Source: an uncultured Persicobacter sp. (GTDB taxonomy: Bacteria; Bacteroidota; Bacteroidia; Cytophagales; Cyclobacteriaceae). From it: a stretch of 64,000 nt of DNA. The notes under the pieces were generated by a model. It was not told where the DNA came from. It worked only from the letters and a program-made list of their open reading frames with translations, and ran no database searches. Below are positions 26,345 through 35,577 of the stretch, in pieces (within the stretch, counting starts at the first letter, position 1; each line of letters starts with the position of its first letter). The position numbers were made by a program, and so were the translations under genes. Location: NCBI GenBank assembly GCA_947498325.1, contig CANMKE010000003.1, positions 1 through 64,000 of the forward strand. Reading direction: 5' to 3'.

Positions 26345-26773
26345 ATGAAACAACTGAAACCGCTCTTCCTGCTGTCCTTAATCTTGCTCGCTTTCGCCTG
26401 TAATGATGACAATGATGCCATCCCTTCGATTCAAGGCGATTGGACATTGAATAAAATTAAAGGAACAGGCATGGCACCTGGTTTTCCGCTCGCCATTCCT
26501 GTGGAACTTGATGAAGATACCCTGAATGCTTTGATTGGAAATGAAATGGCACGAACTGTAGAGTTACGCGAGGATCAGAAAATATACCGTAAAGATATTC
26601 AGATCGCCGTTGGTTCCTGGTCGCAGGACAACGCCAATTTCACTTTTAAAATTGACTCCCTCTCCAGCAAAGAATATAATGGCGAAGCCAATACCAGCCA
26701 ATTAAAACTGTTCGTTACCGACCTGGATATTGAGGGTAACAAATTTACTGGCGATGTTTATTTCAGAAAATAA
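26345..26773 (+). CDS. Lipocalin-like lipoprotein
   Basis: A 142-residue lipoprotein. The signal peptide ends in the lipobox LAFAC, with Cys19 followed by an Asp-rich stretch (NDDNDAIPS) that in Bacteroidota can direct surface export. IQGDWTLNKIKG is the usual first strand of small lipocalin-type Bacteroidota lipoproteins, and the rest is beta-strand-like. The ligand and function are unknown. It is a single gene with a terminator downstream. Confidence 0.75.
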   Translation: MKQLKPLFLLSLILLAFACNDDNDAIPSIQGDWTLNKIKGTGMAPGFPLAIPVELDEDTLNALIGNEMARTVELREDQKIYRKDIQIAVGSWSQDNANFTFKIDSLSSKEYNGEANTSQLKLFVTDLDIEGNKFTGDVYFRK

Positions 26774-26854
26774 CGCCCCAATCACTTTAGTGCGAGTAAC
26801 GGCACAGAAATGATTGCAGCACAAATATCAAACATCTTTAATTCCCCCAAAATT

Positions 26855-26880
26855 AAGCCCTCTCTGGAGGGCTTTTTTTG
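26855..26880 (+). terminator. Intrinsic terminator
   Basis: An 8-bp stem aagccctc/gagggctt (26855-26862, 26867-26874) with a 4-nt loop is followed by a T-run. It lies about 80 bp after the lipoprotein gene. The next ~150 bp hold the rplM promoter region. Confidence 0.8.
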
Positions 26881-27028
26881 TTTTTACGCCCACCTGCTCC
26901 CAGCAAAATAATTTTTAGCACCACTTTTGCCCTGTACCTAAACTGATTCATCTGAATCTCAAGGACAAACACCTGAAATTTATTGAATTACATCAGTTGC
27001 AATTGTAGGATTATTAAGATATTCCTTC

Positions 27029-27036
27029 TATATTTG
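27029..27036 (+). promoter_or_regulatory. -7 promoter box of the rplM operon
   Basis: TATATTTG matches TAnnTTTG. A TTG lies 23 bp upstream as a possible -33 box. A start site about 7 bp downstream would place the transcript 5' end next to the first arm of the leader RNA at 27047. Confidence 0.5.
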
Positions 27037-27042
27037 CACTCC

Positions 27043-27267
27043 TTTTGAATCGGAATGGGTCACAACCGCCTTAGACCCTTCTGAGACTCAAGGTTTCGAA
27101 ACCTCGTACCTTAGCACGTACAAATTGGCTTTCCAAGCTGATTATAAAGGGTTTCACCCCGTGATTTTGTCCCGAAGGACGATGCTGGAGCTTCCAAACT
27201 GGTGTCCGATTCTTGGGTGAATGAGTGGGTTCTAAGATTATTTATTAATTATTTAAATTCAGCTAAA
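27043..27267 (+). ncRNA. Structured 5' leader of the rplM-rpsI mRNA
   Basis: Long-range pairing of gaatcgga (27047-27054) with tccgattc (27205-27212) would close a domain of about 165 nt. Inside it are short hairpins such as aggttt-cg-aaacct and ttgg-ctt-tccaa. The region is not coding: the L13 protein aligns only from the GTG at 27268. Leader RNAs that bind a ribosomal protein and regulate its own operon are known before rplM in several phyla. Whether this matches the published Bacteroidia type needs a covariance search. Confidence 0.6.
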
Positions 27268-27714
27268 GTGGATACTTTAAGTTACAAAACACTATCAGCG
27301 AACAAGGCGACTGTTGAAAAAGAGTGGGTTGTTGTTGACGCTACCGATATGGTATTGGGTCGTTTGGCTTCTGACGTTGCCAAAGTGATTCGTGGAAAAC
27401 ACAAACCATCTTTCACTCCTCACGTGGATTGCGGAGATAACGTAATTGTTATCAATGCTGACAAAGTTCGTATGACAGGTAAAAAATGGACTGACAAACA
27501 ATACGTTCGTCATACTGGATACCCAGGTGGCCAACGCGTTCAGACTCCATTAGAGGTTAAAAACAAGAAGTCTTCGACGATTTTGGTAGAGCGTGCTGTT
27601 CGCGGTATGTTGCCAAAGAACCGTCTTGGACGTCAGCTTTTTCACAATTTATTTGTCTTCGAAGGTGCTGAGCACAACCACGAAGCACAACAACCTAAAG
27701 TAATTAAATTCTAA
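27268..27714 (+). CDS. rplM: 50S ribosomal protein L13
   Basis: A 148-residue ribosomal protein. The frame is open from 27202, but family similarity begins at VDTLSYKTLSANKATVEKEW, so I take the GTG at 27268 as the start. Typical blocks are DATDMVLGRLASDVAKVIRG, YVRHTGYPGG and RAVRGMLPKNRLGRQLFHNL. It is an early-assembling large-subunit protein. It forms an operon with rpsI 3 bp downstream and is preceded by a structured leader, so autoregulation is likely. Confidence 0.95.
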   Translation: MDTLSYKTLSANKATVEKEWVVVDATDMVLGRLASDVAKVIRGKHKPSFTPHVDCGDNVIVINADKVRMTGKKWTDKQYVRHTGYPGGQRVQTPLEVKNKKSSTILVERAVRGMLPKNRLGRQLFHNLFVFEGAEHNHEAQQPKVIKF

Positions 27715-27717
27715 GAA

Positions 27718-28104
27718 ATGGAAGTTGTAAACACATTAGGAAGAAGAAAGACTTCAGTCGCAAGAATTTACGTGAAATCTGGTAGCGGTGCTATCACAGT
27801 TAACAAGCGTCCGTTGGAAACTTATTTCCCAACTGAGATCTTGCAATTGATCGTAAAACAACCATTGGTAATCTCTGAAGCTGATGGTACTTTAGACATC
27901 AACGTGAATGTTTACGGTGGTGGTATCAAAGGACAAGCGGAAGCAGTTCGTTTGGCTATCTCTCGTGCACTTTGCGAAATGGACGCTGAAAACCGTCCTG
28001 CATTGAAGAAAGAAGGATTCCTTACTCGTGACCCTCGTATGGTTGAGCGTAAGAAATATGGTAAGCGTAAAGCTCGTCGTTCTTTCCAATTCTCAAAACG
28101 TTAA
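27718..28104 (+). CDS. rpsI: 30S ribosomal protein S9
   Basis: A 128-residue protein of the small subunit head. It has the S9 blocks [40 protein letters not shown] and the basic C-terminal tail ending in FSKR, which reaches the P-site tRNA. It lies 3 bp after rplM (a stop followed by gaaATG), so it is translationally coupled. Codon use is strongly biased. Confidence 0.98.
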   Translation: MEVVNTLGRRKTSVARIYVKSGSGAITVNKRPLETYFPTEILQLIVKQPLVISEADGTLDINVNVYGGGIKGQAEAVRLAISRALCEMDAENRPALKKEGFLTRDPRMVERKKYGKRKARRSFQFSKR

Positions 28105-28167
28105 TATTTGGCTTCGGCTTTATTATACGTTTTTTAAAAAATTTAATTTTCTATATAAGATTTAGTA

Positions 28168-28938
28168 ATGGCTATTCAACTAACTTATAAAGACTTACTT
28201 GATGCTGGTGTTCACTTCGGACACTTAACGAGAAAGTGGGATCCTAAAATGGCTCCGTATATCTTCATGGAGCGTAATGGCATCCATATTATTGATTTGA
28301 ACAAAACCTTGGTTGCTCTCGACGAAGCATCTAATGCACTTCAAGGCATCGTTCGCTCTGGTCGTAAAGTGATGTTTGTTGCTACTAAAAAGCAAGCTAA
28401 GGACATCATCGCTGAAGAAGCAGCACGCCTTAAAATGCCTTTCGTAACTGAGCGTTGGTTAGGTGGTATGTTGACAAACTTCGCGACTATCCGTAAGTCA
28501 TTGAAAAAAATGTCTTCGATCGACAAGTTGATGAAGTCTGAAGAGTACATGAACTTGGCGAAGCGTGAGCGTTTGATGGTATCTCGTGAGAAAGACAAGT
28601 TGCAACGTGTATTGGGCGGTATCGCTGACCTTACTCGTTTACCTGCAGCTTTGTTCATCATTGATATCAAGCGTGAGCACATCGCAGTTAAAGAAGCACA
28701 CAAATTGAATATTCCTGTATTCGGTTTGGTGGATACTAACTCCGATCCTTCTTCTATCGATTTCGCTATCCCTGGTAACGATGATGCTTTCAAATCTATC
28801 TCTATCATTGCTAAGGCAATCGGTTCAGCTATCGAAGATGGTTTGAACGAGCGTCGTAAAGACAAAGAAGAGAACGATCGCAAGAAAGAGGAAGAGGCTA
28901 AAAAAGCCGCTGACACTGAGAATGCTGAGGAAAAATAA
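28168..28938 (+). CDS. rpsB: 30S ribosomal protein S2
   Basis: A 256-residue protein. It contains DAGVHFGHLTRKWDPKMAPY, VATKKQAKDIIAEEAARLKM, ERWLGGMLTNFATIRKSL and the conserved VDTNSDPSSIDFAIPGNDDA. The last 35 residues are a Lys/Glu-rich tail. It lies 63 bp after rpsI and is probably in the same operon; tsf follows after an attenuator-like hairpin. Confidence 0.98.
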   Translation: MAIQLTYKDLLDAGVHFGHLTRKWDPKMAPYIFMERNGIHIIDLNKTLVALDEASNALQGIVRSGRKVMFVATKKQAKDIIAEEAARLKMPFVTERWLGGMLTNFATIRKSLKKMSSIDKLMKSEEYMNLAKRERLMVSREKDKLQRVLGGIADLTRLPAALFIIDIKREHIAVKEAHKLNIPVFGLVDTNSDPSSIDFAIPGNDDAFKSISIIAKAIGSAIEDGLNERRKDKEENDRKKEEEAKKAADTENAEEK

Positions 28939-28960
28939 TCTTAGGATTTTATAAAAATAT

Positions 28961-29008
28961 ATGAACACCCCCCTGCCTTCGAGTGAGTGGAGGTGTTCAT
29001 TTTTTTTA
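28961..29008 (+). terminator. Terminator or attenuator between rpsB and tsf
   Basis: atgaacacc (28961-28969) and ggtgttcat (28992-29000) pair, extended by further C-G pairs with one mismatch, and a run of eight T follows. Partial read-through would lower tsf relative to rpsB, or tsf may have its own promoter. Confidence 0.75.
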
Positions 29009-29087
29009 TTTGAAAAGTAATTGAAGATCTATTGATTTTCACCTACTTTCGTATTGAATTTCTTATTGATCACTAAAAAATATTAAC

Positions 29088-29918
29088 ATGGCTATTTCAG
29101 CAAAACAAGTTAATGAGCTGAGAAAAGCAACTGGTGCGGGCATGATGGATTGCAAAAAAGCATTGGTTGAAACTGACGGCGATTTCGATAAAGCAATCGA
29201 AGTACTTCGTAAAAAAGGTCAGAAGGTTTCTGCGAAACGTGCTGACAACGAAACTTCTGAAGGTTCTGTATTCGCGAAAGCAAATGCTGACAACACTGAG
29301 ATCGTTACATTGAGCTTGGTTTGTGAAACTGACTTCGTAGCAATCAACGAAGGTTTCCAAGCATTGGGTGCTTCAATTTTGGATGCGGCTGCTGCAGCTA
29401 AACCAGCATCTGTTGAAGGAATCATGGAATTGTCTTTGGGCGAGATGACTGTCGCTGAAAAAATTACTGAGACTATCGGTAAATTCGGTGAGAAGATCGT
29501 AATCAAAAACTACGAAGTGATCACTGGTGAGAAAGTTGTTGCTTATATCCACTCAAACAAGAAATTGGGCGTAGTAGTATCTTTGGCTAACGTAGGTGAT
29601 GCTGATTACGAAACTGCTGGTAAAGATGTAGGTATGCAAGTAGCTGCAATGAACCCAATCGCATTGAGTGCTGATGACGTAAGCGAAGAAGTGAAGGCTA
29701 AAGAATTGGAAATCGGTCGTGAGATCGCATTGAAAGAAGGTAAGCCAGAAGCAATCGTTGACAAAATCGCTAACGGTAAATTGAACAAGTTCTTCAAAGA
29801 CAACACTTTGTTGGCACAGGATTTCGTAAAAGACAGCTCTATGTCTGTTGACAAATACTTGAACAGCTTGAACAAAGGAATGACTGTAGCAGCGTTCAAA
29901 CGCTTCACTGTAGGATAA
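29088..29918 (+). CDS. tsf: Elongation factor Ts
   Basis: A 276-residue guanine-nucleotide exchange factor for EF-Tu. The N-terminal UBA-like domain contains the signature LRKATGAGMMDCKKALVETD and the core has SLVCETDFVAINEGFQALG, including the TDFV motif that contacts EF-Tu. The start ATG is that of MAISAKQVNELRKATG. Codon use shows high expression. It follows rpsB in the conserved rpsB-tsf order with a terminator-like hairpin between them. Confidence 0.98.
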   Translation: MAISAKQVNELRKATGAGMMDCKKALVETDGDFDKAIEVLRKKGQKVSAKRADNETSEGSVFAKANADNTEIVTLSLVCETDFVAINEGFQALGASILDAAAAAKPASVEGIMELSLGEMTVAEKITETIGKFGEKIVIKNYEVITGEKVVAYIHSNKKLGVVVSLANVGDADYETAGKDVGMQVAAMNPIALSADDVSEEVKAKELEIGREIALKEGKPEAIVDKIANGKLNKFFKDNTLLAQDFVKDSSMSVDKYLNSLNKGMTVAAFKRFTVG

Positions 29919-29944
29919 TTTCCTTTTCAGAAAATATAAGGAAG

Positions 29945-29976
29945 GCAGTACTCTTTTAGGGTACTGCTTTTTTTTT
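29945..29976 (+). terminator. Intrinsic terminator of tsf
   Basis: gcagtact (29945-29952) pairs with ggtactgc (29960-29967) using one G-T pair, with a 7-nt loop and nine T following. Confidence 0.85.
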
Positions 29977-30035
29977 GTTCATACCGTGTGGGATTGATTG
30001 AAAACTGCTAAATTCACCGCAAAAAGAGACTAACT

Positions 30036-30401
30036 ATGGATTGCAGACTATTGGTGAAAAAGCGTGACCTGATCAGGACTGACGGTACCGCAGTGGGGGT
30101 GTATGTCCCACACACAGCATTTATGCGTCCTGAAAATGCAGGACTTTACCTTGGGGTAAGAATGAAAGAAGGGTATGGAATGGTTTTTTTCCCTGTTAAA
30201 GAAGCTACGCTCGACTATTTACTGGCGGGAAAAATTACGATCCGAGATATTTATCAGCACCACGATGCCCTGAGTTACCAGATTCGGAAAAGTGCCAACA
30301 AGGCCATCTCGGTTATCCGTGATGAAGTGGAAGGAAATACCCTGTTTTGGGGAGATTATTTCACAGACCTGGACACCTCGCTATTGGTTTACCGCAACTA
30401 A
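30036..30401 (+). CDS. Hypothetical protein (121 aa)
   Basis: A soluble 121-residue protein without signal peptide or membrane segments. It begins MDCRLLVKKRDLIRTDGTAV, contains FMRPENAGLYLGVRMKEGYG and ends LDTSLLVYRN. I do not recognise the family. The mixed alpha/beta look and single-gene setting between tsf and two beta-barrel genes give no functional clue. Coding is supported by length and by the start just downstream of the tsf terminator. Confidence 0.7.
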   Translation: MDCRLLVKKRDLIRTDGTAVGVYVPHTAFMRPENAGLYLGVRMKEGYGMVFFPVKEATLDYLLAGKITIRDIYQHHDALSYQIRKSANKAISVIRDEVEGNTLFWGDYFTDLDTSLLVYRN

Positions 30402-30525
30402 GGAATAGATATTTATACCTAAAACCCCTTTAGGTTTAGAAAAACACACTATTAGTTAAGATTATCCAACTTATAAGGGTGGTGGCATCAGTTTTGCCAT
30501 TATTAAGGAAACTTAACTACAGATA

Positions 30526-31065
30526 ATGAAAAAAGCACTCTACTTATTGACATTCATGAGCATCTTTGCATTCACAGCAAACGCTCAAAATCATCACACT
30601 GCACAAGGTGCGGGTCCAATGCCACAGGGATCAAAACAGATCAACCTTGGTGTAGGTTTTTCTAATTATGGAATGCCTATTTATGGTGGAATGGATTTTG
30701 GTGTTGGAAGTGATATCACCGTAGGCTTTGAGCTTGGATATCAACAACATACTGAACACTATTGGAAGCACAGAGCATTCTCTGCAGCAGCTATCGGAAA
30801 TTACCACTTCAACCGCATTCTCAATATTCCTAACAACTGGGATTTCTATGCTGGTTTGAGTATTGGATACATTTCATGGTCACATAGCTGGGATCACGAT
30901 GGTCACCATAATGAATGGGATGGAGATGACTACAACTCAGGATTGGGATTAGGCCTTCAGGTAGGTGGCCGTTATTATTTCAATAACAACTGGGGAATTA
31001 ACTTAGAATTTAACGGTGGAAACCGCATTTCAGGTGGACGTGTAGGAGTTTCTTATAAATTCTAA
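30526..31065 (+). CDS. Outer-membrane beta-barrel protein, paralog A
   Basis: A 179-residue exported protein. The signal peptide ends at about residue 20 (FTANAQ). The mature part is a small beta-barrel: alternating strands, GVGSDITVGFELGYQQ, FNRILNIPNNWDFYAGLSIG, and a final strand ending in phenylalanine (RVGVSYKF), as recognised by the BAM complex. One loop is rich in His, Asp and Gly (WDHDGHHNEWDGDDY), which could bind metal. It is about half identical to the next gene. Confidence 0.82.
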   Translation: MKKALYLLTFMSIFAFTANAQNHHTAQGAGPMPQGSKQINLGVGFSNYGMPIYGGMDFGVGSDITVGFELGYQQHTEHYWKHRAFSAAAIGNYHFNRILNIPNNWDFYAGLSIGYISWSHSWDHDGHHNEWDGDDYNSGLGLGLQVGGRYYFNNNWGINLEFNGGNRISGGRVGVSYKF

Positions 31066-31088
31066 TAACGTACATTACTATACAGCAG

Positions 31089-31122
31089 GGCTGTCTTCAT
31101 CTTGAGGACAGCCTTTCTTTTT
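31089..31122 (+). terminator. Intrinsic terminator of beta-barrel A
   Basis: ggctgtcttc (31089-31098) pairs with gaggacagcc (31104-31113), one G-T pair, 5-nt loop, then a T-rich tail. Its GGCTGTC core is shared with the terminator of paralog B. Confidence 0.8.
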
Positions 31123-31257
31123 GCCTTCATTTTTGGGGAGTAGCCTCCACGTTCAGTGCTTGAGCACAAATATCGATTAAGCAGTTTTGAATTACACAAA
31201 TACCGTTTTAACTTGCTCGATATCGACTTTTAAAAACTCAACAGATACTTATCAATT

Positions 31258-31803
31258 ATGAAAAAATCACTCTACCTATTGGTCTTTATGAGCATTTTGG
31301 CGTTCTCTGCCAACGCACAAATCAAAGGCTTACCTCAGGGTGGCGGCCCATTGCCTAATGGCGCCAAGCAAGTAAATGCAGGCTTTGGATTTTCAAACAA
31401 CGGACTTCCTGTATATGGTGGAATGGACTTTGGCGTAGGCAGTGATATCACCGTAGGTTTTGATATTGGCTACCGTAGCTACAACAGAACGCATAAGGGA
31501 TTGGGATACCGCACAACCGTATTCTCTATGGCTGCCATTGCCAATTACCACTTTAACCGCATTCTTGAAATTCCGAACAACTGGGATGTGTACGCAGGTT
31601 TGAATGTAGGCTACTCAAATGTATCCAATAGATGGAATGGCTCAGGCGACCCTACTTATGACTGGAGTGAAAATTCTGGTTTAGGCTTGGGGCTGCAAGT
31701 GGGAGCACGTTATTATTTCAACCAAAACTGGGCGATTAATCTGGAGCTTAATGGAGGTAACCGTTTGTCTGGAGGACGCATCGGTGTTTCTTACCGCTTA
31801 TAA
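31258..31803 (+). CDS. Outer-membrane beta-barrel protein, paralog B
   Basis: A 181-residue paralog of the preceding gene with the same signal-peptide pattern (cleavage after FSANAQ), GVGSDITVGFDIGYRSYNRT, FNRILEIPNNWDVYAGLNVG and a last strand ending RIGVSYRL. The His/Asp loop of paralog A is replaced by Asn/Ser-rich sequence. Each copy has its own promoter space and terminator, so they are separately transcribed duplicates that may have diverged in loop function. Confidence 0.82.
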   Translation: MKKSLYLLVFMSILAFSANAQIKGLPQGGGPLPNGAKQVNAGFGFSNNGLPVYGGMDFGVGSDITVGFDIGYRSYNRTHKGLGYRTTVFSMAAIANYHFNRILEIPNNWDVYAGLNVGYSNVSNRWNGSGDPTYDWSENSGLGLGLQVGARYYFNQNWAINLELNGGNRLSGGRIGVSYRL

Positions 31804-31820
31804 TTCAAAATAACTTTGTA

Positions 31821-31860
31821 AAAGAGGCTGTCATATTCAACATGACAGCCTCTTTTTTTT
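31821..31860 (+). terminator. Intrinsic terminator of beta-barrel B
   Basis: A 14-bp perfect stem (31821-31834 with 31842-31855) with a 7-nt loop and a T-run. The convergent rarA gene ends at the edge of this element, so it probably serves both strands. Confidence 0.9.
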
Positions 31861-33130
31861 AATAACCATATTTATCTTTCCACCAATATTTCAACCACTC
31901 CCGAAGGTGACTTTCTTTCTGGTTGTCTCCTGGTTCATAAAACTTATGACCTTCAAGTGCCTTGGGCATATATTCCTGGGGAGCAAAGTTCCCAGGATTG
32001 TCATGACTGTAATTGTACCCCTTGCCATAGCCCTGCTGCTTCATGAATTTGGTCGGGGCATTCCGCAAGTGCAGCGGAACGGGCAAATCGCCAGTCGCCT
32101 CTATCGTTCGTAATGCCTGATTAATCGCATTATAGCTCGCATTACTTTTGGGGCTTGTCGCCAGGTAGGTCGCACATTGCGAAAGGATAATCCTCGACTC
32201 AGGGTACCCGATCGTCTGTACTGCCTGAAATGCATTATTGGCAATCACCAAAGCGGTGGGATTGGCCATACCGATATCCTCTGAAGCCGAAATCAGTAAT
32301 CGGCGGGCAATAAATTTCACATCCTCCCCACCCTGAATCATTCGTGCCATCCAGTACACCGCTGCATTGGGGTCAGAACCACGTATGGATTTGATCATCG
32401 CTGAGGCCAAATCATAATGCTGATCTGCATTTTTATCATAAACGGCCATTCGCTGTTGCGCCACCGACTTCACAATGGCATTATCAATACTTCCTTCAGC
32501 ACCCAGCGAATCAGCTACAATTTCAAGCAAGTTCAGTAACTTTCGGGCATCTCCTCCTGAAACCTGAAACAGCGCTTCATATTCTTTAATTTCGAGCTTC
32601 TTTTTGCTCAACACCTCATCTTCAGACAATGCCCTCGCCAAAAGATTTTTAAGATCCTCCTCTGTCAGCGACTTTAAGGTATATACCTGACAACGAGAAA
32701 GCAAAGCGCCATTCACCTCAAAGGAAGGATTCTCCGTGGTCGCTCCAATCAAAGTAATGATTCCACGCTCAACAGCCCCCAACAGGGCATCCTGCTGCCC
32801 TTTATTAAAGCGATGAATTTCATCAATAAACAATAAGGTTTTGGCCTGCCGCCTGGCGCGTTCAATCACCTCCCGAACATCTTTTACTCCAGAACTGATC
32901 GCACTCAGGGTAGCAAAAGGCATTTTCACCGTTTCCGCCATAATCTGCGCAAGGGTAGTTTTCCCGACGCCTGGAGGTCCCCACAAAATCAGGGAGGGGA
33001 TCATGCCTGTATTCAGCGCACTTCTGAGAATTCCCGCCGAACCCACAAGGTGCTGCTGCCCGACCATCTCATCAATAGATGTCGGGCGGAGCCTTTCGGC
33101 CAGTGGCCGCTGTTGGTTATTTCCTATCAT
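31859..33130 (-). CDS. rarA: Replication-associated recombination protein A (RarA/MgsA)
   Basis: A 423-residue AAA+ ATPase acting at stalled replication forks. The frame is open to 33253, but family similarity starts at [20 protein letters not shown], so I place the start at 33130. Walker A is [14 protein letters not shown], Walker B is [19 protein letters not shown], sensor 1 is [11 protein letters not shown], and the C-terminal tetramerisation region has [16 protein letters not shown]. It lies 25 bp after the DUF2520 gene on the same strand, so the two form an operon. Confidence 0.96.
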   Translation of the reverse strand: MIGNNQQRPLAERLRPTSIDEMVGQQHLVGSAGILRSALNTGMIPSLILWGPPGVGKTTLAQIMAETVKMPFATLSAISSGVKDVREVIERARRQAKTLLFIDEIHRFNKGQQDALLGAVERGIITLIGATTENPSFEVNGALLSRCQVYTLKSLTEEDLKNLLARALSEDEVLSKKKLEIKEYEALFQVSGGDARKLLNLLEIVADSLGAEGSIDNAIVKSVAQQRMAVYDKNADQHYDLASAMIKSIRGSDPNAAVYWMARMIQGGEDVKFIARRLLISASEDIGMANPTALVIANNAFQAVQTIGYPESRIILSQCATYLATSPKSNASYNAINQALRTIEATGDLPVPLHLRNAPTKFMKQQGYGKGYNYSHDNPGNFAPQEYMPKALEGHKFYEPGDNQKESHLREWLKYWWKDKYGY

Positions 33131-33155
33131 TATTTTTTCGTTTTCTACTTCCCGA

Positions 33156-33971
33156 TCAAATATCCCAGCCAGACCTTTCCTCCTTCTTATAATATTCGTC
33201 GATAATCTGCTGACTGATCTCCTGGTACATTTCTGCCCACTCCTGCTGCTCATCCATCAGTTCAAGGTGCGCATCGAGGGTTTTAATGTCCTTCCGCACA
33301 GCAGGGCCTGTTTGTGCCGCTTTAGGGCCAATCTCCAGTGTTTTGTTAATTGTTTCAGCAATCAGGGGGTGCATCAGTTCAAAGGACAGGTTTTGCTGTT
33401 CCATGATCTGTGCCGACCTTAGCATCATAAAGTTGGTAAAATTACAGGCAAAAACCGCTGAAAGGTGAATATGCTTTCGCTGTTTGGAGTCCACTTCTTT
33501 CACGGTATGGCTAATGGTTTCTGCCAGTCTTACCAGTCGTGCTGTCGCCCATTTTTCTGATGTTTCAATTAAAAAAGGCACTTCTTCAATATCGATTTCC
33601 TTTCCCTTTGTAAAGGTCTGCAAAGGGTAGAACACTCCATGTGCATCGGCAGCAGCATACTCAAGTTCATTCATGGGCATTGCACCCGAAGTGTGGGCCA
33701 GTACGGCACCATCAGGAAGGATGATATCCTTGGCAATTTCAGCAATGGCCTGATCGCTGACACATACCAGAATGACATCCAGATCGGCGGACGAAAAGTC
33801 AAGATCATGGTGCCACTCCGCATTGAACAACCGATCGAGCATTTGTTTTCCACGCTTTTTGTCCCGACCATAAAGGGCCGTGATGTGATGGCCGGCGTTT
33901 TCAAGTGCGGGCCCGAGGTGCCACGCCACATTACCAGTACCAATTAGCGCTATATTATAAAACTTTTTCAT
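33156..33971 (-). CDS. Rossmann-fold protein with DUF2520 domain
   Basis: A 271-residue NAD(P)-binding protein of the ProC/6-phosphogluconate dehydrogenase-like group. The nucleotide site is ALIGTGNVAWHLGPALENAG (residues 8-27). VCVSDQAIAEIA and LAHTSGAMPMNELE follow, and the DUF2520 helical domain spans about residue 145 to the end, with RKHIHLSAVFACNFTNFM. The substrate is unknown. It precedes rarA in an operon; I know of no functional link between the two. Confidence 0.88.
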   Translation of the reverse strand: MKKFYNIALIGTGNVAWHLGPALENAGHHITALYGRDKKRGKQMLDRLFNAEWHHDLDFSSADLDVILVCVSDQAIAEIAKDIILPDGAVLAHTSGAMPMNELEYAAADAHGVFYPLQTFTKGKEIDIEEVPFLIETSEKWATARLVRLAETISHTVKEVDSKQRKHIHLSAVFACNFTNFMMLRSAQIMEQQNLSFELMHPLIAETINKTLEIGPKAAQTGPAVRKDIKTLDAHLELMDEQQEWAEMYQEISQQIIDEYYKKEERSGWDI

Positions 33972-34094
33972 AACGTTTTGTTATATTTATACATAATCTT
34001 GAAATTTCCTCTGTCAAGATCAAGCAAAGCACATTTTTTGAACCCAAATTTGCACGCAATAAAATCACGCAATCATTTTACAAAAATAATATAG

Positions 34095-35567
34095 ATGGAC
34101 AATAAGTTGCACAAAAAGCCGTCACTTATACAAGCACTCTTGCCTGTAATGTTACTGATCGGGATGCTTTCGGCCAATGTGGCGATCTTTAGCGACAATG
34201 CTACCTACGGACCGAACCAAATCGCCCTTATTCTTGCTGCTGCACTTGCTGGGCTTGTGGGCATGAAACTCAATTATACCTGGGAACAGATGGAGGACGG
34301 GATTGTCCTGAGTATCAAATCCGCCTTACCTGCCATTCTGATCCTCCTACTGATCGGATCCCTTTCGGGAACCTGGCTGCTCAGTGGTGTTGTGCCCTCG
34401 TTGATTTACTACGGACTTGGCATCCTGACCCCAAAGATTTTCCTTTTTGCCACCGTGATCATCTGTGCTATTGCTTCTGTTGCCATTGGCAGTTCCTGGA
34501 CCACCATCGCCACCATCGGTATTGCCCTTATGGGGATTGGTACCGCCCTTGGCTTTGACAAACCCATGATCGCTGGCGCCATTATTTCAGGTGCTTATTT
34601 TGGAGATAAAGTATCGCCGATGTCGGACACCACCAACCTGGCCCCTGCCATGGCTGGTACCGACCTGTTTACGCATATCCGAAGCATGATGTACACCACC
34701 ATCCCGTCGATCGTCATTACACTGATCATCTTTTTGGTCATGGGCTTTCAGCATTCTTCGGTCGCTAACCCAGATAATATCGAAGGGATCCGCCAGAGTA
34801 TTTTAGCCACTTTTGATGTTACCCCATGGTTGTTTCTGGTTCCATTGGCAGTATTGGTGCTGGTACTGAAAAAAGTTCCTGCAATTCCTGCATTATTGAT
34901 CGGAACATTGCTTGGCGCATTGTTTGCCTTAATTTTTCAACCTAATTTGCTGCATGAAGTGGCGGGTAAAGACAAAAGCTTTTGGGCGGCAAGTTATGCA
35001 GCGCTAAGCCGTTCAATGTTTACCGAGATTTCTATTCATACCAATAACATACAGGTGAATGAATTGCTGACCTCTAAAGGGATGTCAGGGATGCTGAACA
35101 CGATTTGGCTGATCATGTGTGCGATGATTTTTGGTGGGATTATGGAGTCTACAGGTTTACTGCAACGTATTACGCAGGCGGTTATCGGCAAGGTCAACTC
35201 TATTGGTGGACTCATTGCCTCAACCTCTGTTTCGTGTATTTTCTTCAATACCACCGCTTCAGACCAATATTTATCAATTGTAGTGCCTGGCAGGATGTTT
35301 GCAGACGTATATCGCAAACGTGGCATCCGACCTGAGGTATTGTCGAGAACGCTGGAAGATTCAGGGACTGTTACTTCGGTACTGATACCATGGAATACCT
35401 GCGGTGCTTACCAAGCCTCGGTGTTGTCAGTTGCTACTTTTGCTTATTTACCTTACTGCTTCTTTAATATCCTCAGCCCGATTGTTACGATCATCTTTGG
35501 CTATTTATTCGTTAAAGCTGATTTGCCCAAGTCGGAAATCGAGGAGGTACCGGCGGCAGTAGATTAA
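34095..35567 (+). CDS. nhaC: Na+/H+ antiporter, NhaC family
   Basis: A 490-residue protein with about 12 membrane segments. Family-typical stretches are SGAYFGDKVSPMSDTTNLAP (the cation-binding region of NhaC/ion-transporter proteins) and SVSCIFFNTTASDQYLSIVV, with SRTLEDSGTVTSVLIPWNTC in the second half. It exchanges sodium for protons and helps pH and sodium balance, fitting a marine habitat together with the sodium-dependent SbtA. It lies 10 bp before the exonuclease gene, so the two may be co-transcribed. Confidence 0.93.
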   Translation: MDNKLHKKPSLIQALLPVMLLIGMLSANVAIFSDNATYGPNQIALILAAALAGLVGMKLNYTWEQMEDGIVLSIKSALPAILILLLIGSLSGTWLLSGVVPSLIYYGLGILTPKIFLFATVIICAIASVAIGSSWTTIATIGIALMGIGTALGFDKPMIAGAIISGAYFGDKVSPMSDTTNLAPAMAGTDLFTHIRSMMYTTIPSIVITLIIFLVMGFQHSSVANPDNIEGIRQSILATFDVTPWLFLVPLAVLVLVLKKVPAIPALLIGTLLGALFALIFQPNLLHEVAGKDKSFWAASYAALSRSMFTEISIHTNNIQVNELLTSKGMSGMLNTIWLIMCAMIFGGIMESTGLLQRITQAVIGKVNSIGGLIASTSVSCIFFNTTASDQYLSIVVPGRMFADVYRKRGIRPEVLSRTLEDSGTVTSVLIPWNTCGAYQASVLSVATFAYLPYCFFNILSPIVTIIFGYLFVKADLPKSEIEEVPAAVD

Positions 35568-35577
35568 GTATGATTTT

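Noticed and set aside
28341-28916. Minus-strand ORF of 191 codons
   Set aside because: Antisense to rpsB; a by-product of biased codon use.
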